Made by a program: the position numbers and the translations under genes. The notes beneath the pieces are model-generated. The model ran no database searches. It worked only from the letters and a program-made list of their open reading frames with translations, and had not been told where the DNA came from. This document shows, piece by piece, positions 8,206-16,853 of a DNA stretch of 64,000 nucleotides; position 1 is the stretch's first letter, and every line of letters begins with the position of its first letter. This DNA comes from Parasphingorhabdus sp. (lineage in GTDB: Bacteria; Pseudomonadota; Alphaproteobacteria; Sphingomonadales; Sphingomonadaceae): assembly GCA_030373505.1 (NCBI GenBank), contig JAUCYS010000007.1, positions 1 to 64,000 of the forward strand. Reading direction: 5' to 3'.

Positions 8206-8738
8206 TTCTGACCGCCGGAAATGTTGCCGTCATTACCGGAGGACCAGGAGCCGGAAAAACGACCCTTTGTGAACAGCTGGCCGGAAAAGGAATTTCCATA
8301 GGTTCCGAGTCCGGAAGAGCCGTGTTGAGCAGGAACGGTGGTCATGAACTGCGTCAGCAGGACCCTCTTGCTTATGCGCTTGAAATTCTGAATCTGGATA
8401 TCGACAATTTCAAAGCCGCGCATTCCGGTTCCGAGCGATGGCTGTTCGACAGGGGCTTTGCGGATAATGCCGGATTTCTGGATTTGATGGGCCTGCCGAT
8501 AGCCGATGAAGTTGATCAGGCCTGTCGCGCCTATCGCTATCAGGGTCCGGTTTTTATCGCGCCGCCGTGGCGGGATATCTATCAGCAGGATGATGACCGG
8601 ATACAGGACTGGCGGGAAGCCAAGGCTACCTATTTTGCGGTAAAGGCGGCCTGGGAACGCTATGGCTATGATCCGGTTACACTGCCCAAAATGAGCGTTG
8701 AAGAGCGCGCCTCATTCGTCCTGGATCGCCTGGCCTAA
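8202..8738 (+). CDS. P-loop AAA-type NTPase of unknown role
   Basis: A 178-residue protein starting at GTG 8202, overlapping the TerC stop. The Walker A GGPGAGKTT is at residues 13-21, and WLFDRGFADNAGF gives a possible Walker B or lid. The layout resembles the small AAA_28 or NadR-like predicted kinase families, which bind ATP and phosphorylate small molecules, but the substrate is unknown. It ends convergently three bases into the stop of the next minus-strand gene (8735-8738), so transcription of the two units runs head-on. Confidence 0.75.
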   Translation: MILTAGNVAVITGGPGAGKTTLCEQLAGKGISIGSESGRAVLSRNGGHELRQQDPLAYALEILNLDIDNFKAAHSGSERWLFDRGFADNAGFLDLMGLPIADEVDQACRAYRYQGPVFIAPPWRDIYQQDDDRIQDWREAKATYFAVKAAWERYGYDPVTLPKMSVEERASFVLDRLA

Positions 8739-9136
8739 GCCTTCATCGTCTCCAGCATCTTGCCCATTTCTTCCCAGACCTTGTTGATCGCCTTCAGCGG
8801 CCGGACCATCACCTTGAAATCCTGAATCTTGCCCTCCTCGTTCCAGCTGATGATATCGACGCCGTTGACATGGATATCGTCCAGCTCGAGCTCGAATTCC
8901 AGCATCGCCATATTGGCCTCGTCATCGACAATTTCGCGCACATAGCGGAAACTATCATTGCCGAGCACCATGTCAGCGGCGCTGAGATAGGCCAAGACGA
9001 TGGGCTTGCCGGCCTGGGGTGTGTGGACCACAGGCGAGTGGAACACCGCGTCTTCGGCAAGCTGGTCGCTGAGTCCGGACTGGCCCTTGTTCTCGATATG
9101 GTGGTGCCAGACCTTCAGATTGTCGCGGGCGCTCAC
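8735..9136 (-). CDS. SnoaL/NTF2-like domain protein
   Basis: A 133-residue cone-shaped NTF2-like protein. The pattern LAEDAVFHSPVV ... GKPIVLAYL ... DIISWNEEGKIQDFKVMVRPLKA is typical of SnoaL-like ketosteroid-isomerase-fold families. The start is GTG at 9136, overlapping the TGA of the dienelactone hydrolase gene upstream, so both belong to one transcript. The substrate is unknown. Proteins of this fold act as isomerases, cyclases or binding proteins. Confidence 0.78.
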   Translation of the reverse strand: MSARDNLKVWHHHIENKGQSGLSDQLAEDAVFHSPVVHTPQAGKPIVLAYLSAADMVLGNDSFRYVREIVDDEANMAMLEFELELDDIHVNGVDIISWNEEGKIQDFKVMVRPLKAINKVWEEMGKMLETMKA

Positions 9137-9831
9137 ACCAGATGTTCCTCGAAAAAGGCTTCGGTGCGCCGGTCGGCGAGGCTGGCGGCGGTTTCGTTCC
9201 GGCGTTCGCCGAACTCGGCGGCAAAGCCGTGGTCCAGACCTTCATAATCGTGCAGCGTGACCTTGGGATGGTCATCCAGTCCGGCGTGCATCGCGGCCTG
9301 GGTTTCGGGGGAGACAAAGCCGTCGGCGGTCGGGATATGCAGCATCACCTCATGCGAAATGGCGTGTTTCTCGTCCAGCAGACCGTCGATGCCCACGCCA
9401 TAATAGCCGACGGAGGCCCTGATGTCGGTGCGGCAGGCGGTCATAAAGGCGAGGCGGCCGCCGAGACAATAGCCGACGCAGCCGACCTTGTGGCTGCCGA
9501 TCGCCTGTTGGGCAAAGTGAATCGTTGCCTCGATATCGCGAATCCCCTGATCCTGATTGAATTTCCCCATCAGGTCGAGCGCGGTCTGGAACTCTTCCTC
9601 GACATCGGCATCAAGATCGGTTCCCTCGTTGATCCGCCAGTAGAGATCCGGCGCCAGCGCCAGATAGCCAAGGCTCGCCCAATGGTCGCATTTGGCCTTG
9701 ATGCCCTTGTTAACGCCAAAGATTTCCTGAATCACGATGATCGCAGCGGTTGCCTCGCCGTCCGGCCTTGCCACATAGCAGGGGAATTCCGCGTCTGCTT
9801 CGAGTGTTTTTACCTGTTCCATAGCGCCCAT
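9133..9831 (-). CDS. Dienelactone hydrolase family protein
   Basis: Alpha/beta hydrolase of 232 residues. VGCVGYCLGGRLAF carries the nucleophile Cys in the G-x-C-x-G elbow typical of dienelactone hydrolases, IQEIFGVN the conserved Glu, and GLDHGFA the catalytic His. ATG at 9831 is chosen because AAGGAG lies 8 bases upstream; the reading frame stays open to 9855. It is co-transcribed with the SnoaL-like gene. The family opens dienelactones in chlorocatechol degradation, but many members are general carboxyl hydrolases and nothing nearby indicates aromatic catabolism. Confidence 0.87.
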   Translation of the reverse strand: MGAMEQVKTLEADAEFPCYVARPDGEATAAIIVIQEIFGVNKGIKAKCDHWASLGYLALAPDLYWRINEGTDLDADVEEEFQTALDLMGKFNQDQGIRDIEATIHFAQQAIGSHKVGCVGYCLGGRLAFMTACRTDIRASVGYYGVGIDGLLDEKHAISHEVMLHIPTADGFVSPETQAAMHAGLDDHPKVTLHDYEGLDHGFAAEFGERRNETAASLADRRTEAFFEEHLV

Positions 9832-9964
9832 TTTCCAGCTCCTTTGTATCATCACTTGATTCTTTGGTCACAATATCCCCATATCAGATGCAGGCAAGGT
9901 GGAACATCAGCCTGTTGGGTGAGGGAGGGAACTTCGCTGCAACGGTTAAACAGAGGAAGACATA

Positions 9965-10234
9965 ATGAAAGTCACCGTTGAACTGGATTGCACGCCGGAA
10001 GAGGCCCGCCGACTGATCGGCCTGCCCGATGTGGCGCAACTGAACGAACGCTATGTGGACGAAATGTCGAAATTTCTGCAGGGTGCCAATTCGGTCGAGC
10101 AGCTCCAGAATTTCACCAAGATCATCGCGCCGATGGGCGAGGCGGGTCTGAAAATGTTTTCGTCCTTTGTGACCGGCGCGATGGGCGCTGCGGGCGGCGG
10201 AAAATCGTCGTCTGCCAAGAAAAAGTCCGACTAG
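9965..10234 (+). CDS. Small conserved protein upstream of mnmE
   Basis: An 89-residue soluble protein with no known function. It starts MKVTVELDCTPEEARRLIGLPD after GAGGAAG, has a mainly helical middle (YVDEMSKFLQGANSVEQLQNF) and ends in a Gly/Ala segment with a Lys/Ser-rich tail. I recall similar short proteins in Sphingomonadales annotated DUF6489. It lies 18 bases before mnmE, so it is probably expressed with the tRNA-modification genes. Confidence 0.75.
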   Translation: MKVTVELDCTPEEARRLIGLPDVAQLNERYVDEMSKFLQGANSVEQLQNFTKIIAPMGEAGLKMFSSFVTGAMGAAGGGKSSSAKKKSD

Positions 10235-10252
10235 CTACCGTTTCCAGCCATA

Positions 10253-11548
10253 ATGACCGCTGATGACACTATTTTCGCCCTGTCGAGCGGACAGCCGCCG
10301 GCGGCGATCGGAATCCTGCGGATCAGCGGTCCGGAGGCGGGAAAGGCCCTCGCTGGCCTGACCGGTGGTTTACCAGAACCGCGTGTAGCTACCCTGCATA
10401 ATATAACCAATATGGTTAATGGAGAGGTGCTGGACCAGGCCCTTTGTCTCTGGTTTCCGGGGCCGAACAGCGCCACCGGAGAGGATCTGGCCGAAATCCA
10501 TTGTCACGGCGGGCGAGCGGTTATTCGGGCGATCGAGGGCGCGCTCGAGCAGATCAGTGGCTTGCGCCGGGCGGAGCCGGGGGAATTTACTCGCCGGGCC
10601 TTTACCAACGGCAGGATCGATCTGGCGGAAGCGGAAGGTCTGTCCGATCTGCTGTTTGCCGAAACCGAGCTGCAGCGCAAGGCGGCGGTGCGCAATGCCG
10701 GCGGCGCGCTGTCGCGCAAGGTCGAAGACTGGCAGACCCGCATCTTGCAACTGTCGGCGCAGGTTGAAGCCGAACTGGATTTTTCCGACGAGGATGATGT
10801 CACCCCGGCGCAGGCCGGTAGCGTCCGCCAGGCGGCGGAATCTCTGGTCGGGGAAATGAGCGGTCTGCTGGCCCGGCCGCGTGCCGAAAAGCTGCGCGAC
10901 GGAATACGGGTGGTGCTCGGGGGGCCGCCGAACAGCGGCAAGTCCACCTTGCTCAATGCGCTGGTCGAACGGGAAGCAGCGATCGTTTCCGATATCGCGG
11001 GGACCACCCGCGATGTAATCGAGGTGCCGATTGCGCTCGGCGGTGTTCCCTTTCTCTTTATCGATACGGCTGGCGTGCGGGAAAGCGGAGCGGAGATCAT
11101 CGAGCAGATCGGGATCGACCGGGCTCGCCAGCAATTTGCCAGCGCCGACATCATAGTATGGCTCGGCGAGGAAGGGCAGGGACCGCGTTCCGACAATCTG
11201 GTCGAGGTCGGGTCGCGCAGTGATCACGCCGATCATGAGCCGAAGGGCGAGGGATCGTTCACGCTGTCGCCGGTCAGCGGTGAGGGGATGGATGCGCTCG
11301 TCGACTTTCTGATCGGGAAGGCGAAAGATATATTGCCGGACAGCGATCAGGTCAGCATCAACGCACGGCAGGCCGACCATTTGGCCGCCGCCTGCGATAG
11401 CCTGGCGGCGATGATGGACGAGACCGATTATCTGATTGTGGCGGAGCATCTGCGAATGGCGCGCAAGGCGCTGGATGCGATTACCGGCAGAGCGAGCACC
11501 GAGGATATGCTCGACGGGCTGTTCGGGAAATTCTGTATCGGCAAATGA
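10253..11548 (+). CDS. mnmE: tRNA uridine-5-carboxymethylaminomethyl modification GTPase
   Basis: With MnmG it installs the cmnm5 group on U34 of tRNAs. The 431-residue protein has the N-terminal formyl-THF-binding domain (IFALSSGQPPAAIGILRISG), a G domain with G1 GGPPNSGKST and G3 DTAG, the IAGTTRDVIEVPI K-loop region, and the C-terminal FCIGK with the required Cys. The G4 NKxD motif is not clear (GSRSD at about residue 321 is the nearest), a divergence also common in related sphingomonads. A parS site immediately follows the stop. Confidence 0.95.
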   Translation: MTADDTIFALSSGQPPAAIGILRISGPEAGKALAGLTGGLPEPRVATLHNITNMVNGEVLDQALCLWFPGPNSATGEDLAEIHCHGGRAVIRAIEGALEQISGLRRAEPGEFTRRAFTNGRIDLAEAEGLSDLLFAETELQRKAAVRNAGGALSRKVEDWQTRILQLSAQVEAELDFSDEDDVTPAQAGSVRQAAESLVGEMSGLLARPRAEKLRDGIRVVLGGPPNSGKSTLLNALVEREAAIVSDIAGTTRDVIEVPIALGGVPFLFIDTAGVRESGAEIIEQIGIDRARQQFASADIIVWLGEEGQGPRSDNLVEVGSRSDHADHEPKGEGSFTLSPVSGEGMDALVDFLIGKAKDILPDSDQVSINARQADHLAAACDSLAAMMDETDYLIVAEHLRMARKALDAITGRASTEDMLDGLFGKFCIGK

Positions 11549-11549
11549 T

Positions 11550-11565
11550 TGTTCCACGTGGAACA
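11550..11565. promoter_or_regulatory. parS site 1 (mnmE-mnmG gap)
   Basis: TGTTCCACGTGGAACA is a perfect 16-base palindrome matching TGTTNCACGTGNAACA. It is two bases past the mnmE stop and 2.6 kb from parA. Confidence 0.88.
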
Positions 11566-11621
11566 GATGACCGGTGCGGTAGATTTTGACCTGCAAAGCC
11601 GCTTGGGCTATGGGCCGCGGC

Positions 11622-13484
11622 ATGATGCGGAAATTTGATATCATTGTGGTTGGCGGAGGCCATGCCGGTTGCGAGGCCGCTGCCGTGGCTGCGCGCATGG
11701 GCGTGTCGACCGCTCTGGTCAGCTTTACCCGCGACAGTATCGGGGCGATGTCCTGCAACCCGGCTATCGGCGGGCTTGGCAAGGGCCATCTGGTCCGCGA
11801 GGTCGATGCCTTTGACGGTCTGATCGGAAGGGCGGCAGATGCCGCCGCGATCCATTATCGCATGCTCAATCTGTCGAAGGGCACGGCGGTGCAGGGGCCG
11901 CGGGTTCAGGCTGACCGGAAACTCTACAAGGCTGCCATCCACCGGATGCTCGATGCGCAGGATGGCCTGACCATCATCGAAGGGGAGGTCGCTAGCCTGA
12001 TTCTGTCCGGCTCCGCCGTCTCCGGTATCCGCATGGCCGATGGTTCGGAAATTCACGCCGAGGCGGTGATTCTGGCGACCGGCACCTTTCTGAACGGCAA
12101 ATTGTTTCGGGGTGAGGAAACGCTCGCCGGCGGACGGACCGGGGAGGCGGCATCGGTCTCTTTGGGGCAGCAGATTCGCGACGCGGGTCTGCCCATCGCT
12201 CGTCTGAAAACCGGAACGCCGCCGCGGCTGGATGGGCGGACGATCGACTGGGCCGCTTTGCCCGAACAGCCATCGGATGAGGATGGGTGGACGATGTCGC
12301 CGCTGTCAAACGGACGACAGGTACCGCAGACTTTTTGCGCGGTCAGCCGGACCAGTTCCGAAACCCATGAGATTATCCGGGCGTCGCTCGATCGCTCGCC
12401 GCTGTTCAGCGGTGCCATCGATGCGCAGGGGCCGCGCTATTGTCCGTCCATCGAAGACAAGATTCACCGCTTTGCCGATCGCGATTCGCATCAGGTCTTT
12501 CTCGAGCCGGAAGGTCTCGGCAGCAATCTCGTCTATCCCAACGGCATTAGCACATCGCTGCCCGCCGATGTCCAGCTCGCCTTCGTTCGCACCATGGACG
12601 GCCTGGCCAATGCCAAGATACTGGTTCCGGGCTATGCGGTCGAATATGATCATATCGATCCCAGGGCTCTGGACCGGTCACTCCGCGTTCGCGATCTTGA
12701 AGGGCTTTATTGCGCCGGGCAGATCAACGGCACGACCGGCTATGAAGAAGCAGCGGCGCAGGGACTGATCGCCGGGCTGGGTGCCGCTTGCGCCGTGCAG
12801 GGGAGAGAGGCTCCGCTGCTTGATCGGGGCACGAGCTATATGGCGGTGATGATCGACGATCTGGTGCTGCAGGGTGTCACGGAGCCTTACCGGATGCTGA
12901 CCGCTCGGGCGGAATATCGTCTGAGGCTGCGGGCAGACAATGCGTCCACCCGGCTGACGCCAATTGCGCTCGAAACCGGATGCGTCTCGGCGGAACGGGC
13001 CGACTGGTTTTCCCGTCGGCAAGCGTCCCGTGCTGCCATCCTGGAAGTGCTCGACCGAAGCTGTTCTACAGATGATCTGGCAAAGGCTGGTGTCGAGGTG
13101 CGCCGCGACGGAACCCGGCAAAGCCTGTTCGCTTGGCTTCGCTTCCCCAATATCTCGATCCGTTCGCTGGAAGGACTGGAAGCATGTTTGCGTGATGGCG
13201 ATGCCGAACTGCTGGCAGAGATCGAGGAAGACGCACGCTATGCACCCTATCTCGAGCGGCAGGAATCGGAATTGCGCGACTTGCGCGCCAACGAGCAGAT
13301 CGCGCTCGGCACCGATATCGACTATGCTGGAATAGCCGGTCTTTCCAATGAAATGGTCGAACGGCTGACCAGGGCCCGGCCGGAAACACTGGCGGCGGCA
13401 TCCCGTATTAGGGGGATTACACCGGCCGCGCTGGCCGCGATTCTCGTTCATGCCAGACGCCAGAACCGGAATCTGGCCGCATGA
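11622..13484 (+). CDS. mnmG: tRNA uridine-5-carboxymethylaminomethyl modification enzyme MnmG
   Basis: FAD-dependent partner of MnmE in U34 modification, about 620 residues. [16 protein letters not shown] is the FAD-binding GxGxx[24 protein letters not shown] and [15 protein letters not shown] are family signatures, and [19 protein letters not shown] binds the flavin C-terminally. ATG at 11622 or 11625 fits the family N-terminus; no strong ribosome site is seen, and ATG at 11586 would add 12 residues. Its TGA overlaps the rsmG ATG (ATGA at 13481-13484). Confidence 0.94.
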   Translation: MMRKFDIIVVGGGHAGCEAAAVAARMGVSTALVSFTRDSIGAMSCNPAIGGLGKGHLVREVDAFDGLIGRAADAAAIHYRMLNLSKGTAVQGPRVQADRKLYKAAIHRMLDAQDGLTIIEGEVASLILSGSAVSGIRMADGSEIHAEAVILATGTFLNGKLFRGEETLAGGRTGEAASVSLGQQIRDAGLPIARLKTGTPPRLDGRTIDWAALPEQPSDEDGWTMSPLSNGRQVPQTFCAVSRTSSETHEIIRASLDRSPLFSGAIDAQGPRYCPSIEDKIHRFADRDSHQVFLEPEGLGSNLVYPNGISTSLPADVQLAFVRTMDGLANAKILVPGYAVEYDHIDPRALDRSLRVRDLEGLYCAGQINGTTGYEEAAAQGLIAGLGAACAVQGREAPLLDRGTSYMAVMIDDLVLQGVTEPYRMLTARAEYRLRLRADNASTRLTPIALETGCVSAERADWFSRRQASRAAILEVLDRSCSTDDLAKAGVEVRRDGTRQSLFAWLRFPNISIRSLEGLEACLRDGDAELLAEIEEDARYAPYLERQESELRDLRANEQIALGTDIDYAGIAGLSNEMVERLTRARPETLAAASRIRGITPAALAAILVHARRQNRNLAA

Positions 13485-14098
13485 CCGAAGACGAGGCGCA
13501 GGCCTGGCTGCGCGCCGAATATGATGTTTCACGTGAAACATGGCAGCGGCTAGAGCTGTTCATAGCGTTGCTGCGCGACGAGATGCAGCGGCAGAATCTG
13601 ATTTCCAAAGCCAGCGCAGACAGTCTGTGGGGACGGCATATCGTCGATAGCGCGCAATTGTTGCGCTATGCACCGAAACCCGAGGCTGGCAAAGTCTGGC
13701 TGGATCTCGGGACAGGGGCCGGATTTCCCGGTATCGTGATTGCGATACTTGGCAACTACCAGGTGCAGATGGTTGAATCCCGCAAACGGCGATGCGAATT
13801 TCTCAATCATGTCATCGACCAGACTGGTATCGGCGATCATGCGATGGTGCTGGCAGACCGGCTCGAGAATATCGAATGCTTCTCCGCCGACGTGATCAGC
13901 GCCCGGGCTTTCGCTCCGCTGGATCGGCTCATCGCACTTTCGCACCGCTTTTCCACAAAAAATACGGTTTGGCTCTTACCTAAAGGCAAAAATGCGGTAA
14001 GGGAGTTGAAAGGCCTGTCACCAAAACGGCAAAAAATGTTTCACGTGGAACATAGTTTGACCGATCCGGACGCCGGAATCTTGGTGGGCAAGGGCTAG
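13481..14098 (+). CDS. rsmG: 16S rRNA (guanine527-N7)-methyltransferase
   Basis: SAM-dependent methylation of G527 in 16S rRNA, 205 residues. [17 protein letters not shown] is the SAM-binding motif [15 protein letters not shown] motif II, and [12 protein letters not shown] a family block. Two parS sites fall inside the coding sequence: one encodes DVSRET near the N-terminus and the other MFHVEH near the C-terminus. The protein sequence here is therefore partly dictated by the segregation site. Translation is coupled to mnmG. Confidence 0.93.
   Translation: MTEDEAQAWLRAEYDVSRETWQRLELFIALLRDEMQRQNLISKASADSLWGRHIVDSAQLLRYAPKPEAGKVWLDLGTGAGFPGIVIAILGNYQVQMVESRKRRCEFLNHVIDQTGIGDHAMVLADRLENIECFSADVISARAFAPLDRLIALSHRFSTKNTVWLLPKGKNAVRELKGLSPKRQKMFHVEHSLTDPDAGILVGKG
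13525..13540. promoter_or_regulatory. parS site 2 (inside rsmG 5' end)
   Basis: TGTTTCACGTGAAACA is a perfect match to the bacterial parS consensus and a perfect palindrome. It encodes VSRET of RsmG. Confidence 0.93.
14037..14052. promoter_or_regulatory. parS site 3 (inside rsmG 3' end)
   Basis: TGTTTCACGTGGAACA matches TGTTNCACGTGNAACA with one asymmetric position. It encodes FHVEH of RsmG and lies 74 bases before parA. Confidence 0.88.
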
Positions 14099-14125
14099 AA
14101 ACCGGTTTTTTAGGGTAGACCTGCC

Positions 14126-14908
14126 ATGGTTCGTATCGCAATAGCCAATCAGAAGGGCGGTGTGGGCAAGACGACCACAGCGATAAATATGGCCACCGCG
14201 CTGGCCGCAAGCGGGTGGAAAGTACTGCTGATCGATCTCGATCCGCAGGGCAATGCCTCCACTGGCCTCGGATTGTCGCAGGGCGACCGCGTCAACAGCA
14301 GCTACGATCTGCTGATCAATGATGTTTCGCTCTCCGACTGTATCAACCAGACCAAGGTCCCGGGCCTGGAAATCGTACCCGCCACCGTCGATCTGTCGGG
14401 TGCGGAGGTCGAGCTGGTCGAATTCGAGGAGCGCACTCACCGCCTGAAAAAGGCGCTGGATGCCGCTGACAACAGCCGCTGGGATATCATTCTGATCGAC
14501 TGCCCGCCGTCGCTGGGCTTGCTCACGCTCAATGCCATGGTCGCGGTTGAATCCCTGCTGGTGCCGCTGCAATGCGAATTTTTCGCGCTGGAAGGGCTGA
14601 GCCAGCTGTTGCAGACCGTCGAGCGCATTCGGGCCCGTTTCAACCGGCAGCTTTCGGTGATGGGCGTGGTCCTCACCATGTATGACCGGCGCAACAAGCT
14701 GACCGAGCAGGTATCGGATGATGTCCGGGCCTGTCTGGGCGATGTTGTCTTTGATACGGTGATTCCGCGCAACGTCCGTCTGTCCGAAGCGCCGAGTCAC
14801 GGGCTTCCGGCGCTGATCTATGATCATCGCTGCAGCGGGTCGGTTGCCTATATCGATCTCGCGCGCGAGCTGATCGGGCGTCTGCCCGACCGCAAGGTGG
14901 CTGCCTGA
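14126..14908 (+). CDS. parA: Chromosome partitioning ATPase ParA
   Basis: Soj/ParA-type deviant Walker ATPase of 260 residues that binds DNA non-specifically and moves ParB-parS complexes. ANQKGGVGKTTTAINMA holds the signature Lys residues, LLIDLDPQGNAST Walker A', and ILIDCPPSLGLLTLNA Walker B. PRNVRLSEAPSHG is the typical chromosomal-type C-terminal block. There is no N-terminal HTH, so this is a chromosomal rather than P1-plasmid form. The stop base overlaps the parB ATG at 14908. Confidence 0.95.
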   Translation: MVRIAIANQKGGVGKTTTAINMATALAASGWKVLLIDLDPQGNASTGLGLSQGDRVNSSYDLLINDVSLSDCINQTKVPGLEIVPATVDLSGAEVELVEFEERTHRLKKALDAADNSRWDIILIDCPPSLGLLTLNAMVAVESLLVPLQCEFFALEGLSQLLQTVERIRARFNRQLSVMGVVLTMYDRRNKLTEQVSDDVRACLGDVVFDTVIPRNVRLSEAPSHGLPALIYDHRCSGSVAYIDLARELIGRLPDRKVAA

Positions 14909-15870
14909 TGGCCGATGAGGAGATCGCGAAGGAGACGGCCAAGCGCCCGGCCAAGCGGGTGACCGGATTGGGCAGGGGGCTGAACAGCCTGTTCGGCGAT
15001 ATCCAGCGCGAAGAGCCGATTGTCACCGGCGAGACGGCCGAGGAAAGCAGCGCTGCCACGGGGACGATCATCGAGGGTCTGCGCTCGATCGCGGTTTCGG
15101 ATATCCGGCCCAATCCCGACCAGCCGCGCCAGACGTTCGATTCCGATGCGCTGGATGAGCTGGCCAGCAGCATGCGCCAGCGCGGTGTGATCCAGCCGAT
15201 CGTCGTTCGTCCGCATGGCAAGAATTTCCAGATTGTCGCCGGTGAACGGCGCTGGCGCGCCGCACAGCGTGCTCGCCTGCACCAGATCCCGGCCGTCGTC
15301 CGCAATCTCAACGACGAAGAAACGCTCGAAATCGCGATCGTCGAAAATGTCCAGCGCAAGGACCTCAATGCCATCGAAGAAGCAGAGGCCTATGCGCGGC
15401 TGAGTCAGGATTTCGGCCATAGCCAGGCGCGACTGGCCGAGATTGTGGGCAAATCCCGCAGTCATATTGCCAATCTGATCCGCTTGCTGGAATTGCCGGC
15501 CAGCGTGAAGGCGCTGGTGGTCGATGACAAGCTCACCATGGGTCATGCCCGCGCACTGATCAATGCCCCCAATGCCGAAGAGCTTGCGCCGCAGATCGCC
15601 CAAAAGGGATTGTCGGTGCGAGACGTCGAACGACTGGTCCGCAAAGCCCTGGCCGGTACCAAAGCGCCGTCGACCAGGAAAGCGGGCGCGTCGCTTTCCG
15701 ACAATGATGCGGATATCCAGGCACTGGAAACCCATCTCGGCGATCTGCTGGGCCTGAATGTCAAGATCCGGCCGGACGGGCAGGGGCAGGGCGGCACCAT
15801 GGCGATTGAATATGGCAATCTCGACCAGCTTGACCTGATTTGCCAGCGGCTGACCGGCGAACATATCTAG
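14908..15870 (+). CDS. parB: Chromosome partitioning CTPase ParB
   Basis: ParB/Spo0J of 320 residues. The N-terminal GLGRGLNSLFGD is the ParA-stimulating region. PNPDQPRQTFD starts the CTPase fold, followed by GERRWRA and ENVQRKDLN (CTP-binding C-motifs). GKSRSHIANLIRLLELP is the parS-reading HTH, and a C-terminal dimerisation region ends the protein. It is expected to load on the parS sites at 11550, 13525 and 14037 and spread. It ends the mnmE-mnmG-rsmG-parA-parB run. Confidence 0.95.
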   Translation: MADEEIAKETAKRPAKRVTGLGRGLNSLFGDIQREEPIVTGETAEESSAATGTIIEGLRSIAVSDIRPNPDQPRQTFDSDALDELASSMRQRGVIQPIVVRPHGKNFQIVAGERRWRAAQRARLHQIPAVVRNLNDEETLEIAIVENVQRKDLNAIEEAEAYARLSQDFGHSQARLAEIVGKSRSHIANLIRLLELPASVKALVVDDKLTMGHARALINAPNAEELAPQIAQKGLSVRDVERLVRKALAGTKAPSTRKAGASLSDNDADIQALETHLGDLLGLNVKIRPDGQGQGGTMAIEYGNLDQLDLICQRLTGEHI

Positions 15871-15910
15871 AGTTCCGGCGTCCCTCGGGCGTCGAATCTT
15901 CCGGAACTGG
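15871..15910 (+). terminator. Weak hairpin after parB
   Basis: AGTTCCGG (15871-15878) pairs with CCGGAACT (15901-15908) across a 22-base loop that can itself partly fold. No T-run follows, so a Rho-independent role is uncertain. Confidence 0.3.
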
Positions 15911-15977
15911 CCCTAAAGCGCGCGGCACCCTCCGGTTTTACCCCAATTTTTATTATATATATCAGTTACTTAACAGG

Positions 15978-15992
15978 TTAATTCCAAATTAA
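15978..15992. promoter_or_regulatory. CtrA box upstream of the pilin gene
   Basis: TTAATTCCAAATTAA is a perfect TTAA-N7-TTAA CtrA site, extended to the palindrome GGTTAAT-TCCAA-ATTAACC. A further TTAA lies 8 bases upstream. It sits in a strongly AT-rich tract (about 15945-16000), some 145 bases before the pilin ATG. No other perfect site was noticed in the window. Confidence 0.6.
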
Positions 15993-16135
15993 CCATAACT
16001 TGCAGCAAAGGCTTATTCTTTCCACAGGATAAGAGCGGCTGAATGCTGACACAGGCGATAGCCGACCAGTGGGTTTGGTCCGACTACACCGCATGTGTCC
16101 GTTCAACCACGCAAAAAAAATAGGGACCAGTAACT

Positions 16136-16627
16136 ATGAAGAAATTTACCAAGGCCGTTTTGGCCTCGTCTGTGCTTGTGGCTTCGCTGATGAGCGCAAC
16201 AGCGGCAAGAGCCGATACAGCGACCGCAGATGCTCGCGCCAATATCCTGCAACAGGTTACCGTCAATTCCGATGGCAGCGCACTCGATTTCGGCACGATC
16301 GTTACCGGCGCGGCTGCGTCGACCGTGTCGGTCAGCGCTGGCGGCCGTTCCTGCGGTGCCGGCCTCGTCTGCTCGGGCACCACGTCCGCGGCCGGATTTG
16401 ATGTCACCGGCACGGCTGGCGAAACCGTGAGCGTTGCTTCGGATCCGACCGTTACGCTGACCAGCGGCACCAACAGCATGACCGCCAATATTGTCGCCAG
16501 CGCTTCGACGCTGACGCTGACCGGCGGCACCGGCTCTTTCAACGTCGGCGGACTGCTCAACGTGGGTGCCAACCAGGCCGACGGCGCCTATGAAGGCAGC
16601 TTCAACGTGACAGTCAACTATAACTAA
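16136..16627 (+). CDS. DUF4402-type fimbrial subunit (predicted major pilin)
   Basis: Secreted 163-residue protein. The signal peptide (MKKFTKAVLASSVLVASLMS, cleavage after ARA or ADT) is followed by a Thr/Ser/Gly/Val-rich all-beta sequence. Two Cys eight apart (SCGAGLVC) probably form a disulfide. ALDFGTIV near residue 55 and a C-terminal GAYEGSFNVTVNY strand match DUF4402 proteins, whose last strand resembles donor strands of chaperone-usher pilins. It is followed by a terminator and then chaperone and usher-like genes, so it is probably the main fibre subunit. Confidence 0.82.
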   Translation: MKKFTKAVLASSVLVASLMSATAARADTATADARANILQQVTVNSDGSALDFGTIVTGAAASTVSVSAGGRSCGAGLVCSGTTSAAGFDVTGTAGETVSVASDPTVTLTSGTNSMTANIVASASTLTLTGGTGSFNVGGLLNVGANQADGAYEGSFNVTVNYN

Positions 16628-16682
16628 AGACTCCGTCGGGGGCCGACAGGTCGCCAGACAGAAACAGAATCACCCGTTCGCG

Positions 16683-16704
16683 ACCCGCTCGCGAGCGGGT
16701 TTTT
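16683..16704 (+). terminator. Intrinsic terminator between pilin and chaperone genes
   Basis: ACCCGCTC/GAGCGGGT is a GC-rich stem with a tiny loop (16683-16700), followed directly by TTTTT. Placed after the first gene of the locus, it would let most transcripts end after the pilin while some read into the assembly genes. Confidence 0.8.
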
Positions 16705-16853
16705 CGTGCCCGCGGCTTTGACCGCCGCTAGCCGATATCCGCAATCCCCTGTGGTTAGCCCTTTGGTAACCATCTTTCTTCATAAGCACAGCCGGGAAGG
16801 CGGAAAAAGAACGCCTAATCCGTGCAATATGACCAGTAAAGACGGAGACTATA

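Noticed and set aside
10370-11782. A 470-codon minus-strand frame opposite mnmE
   Set aside because: It is a shadow of a gene with full family motifs.
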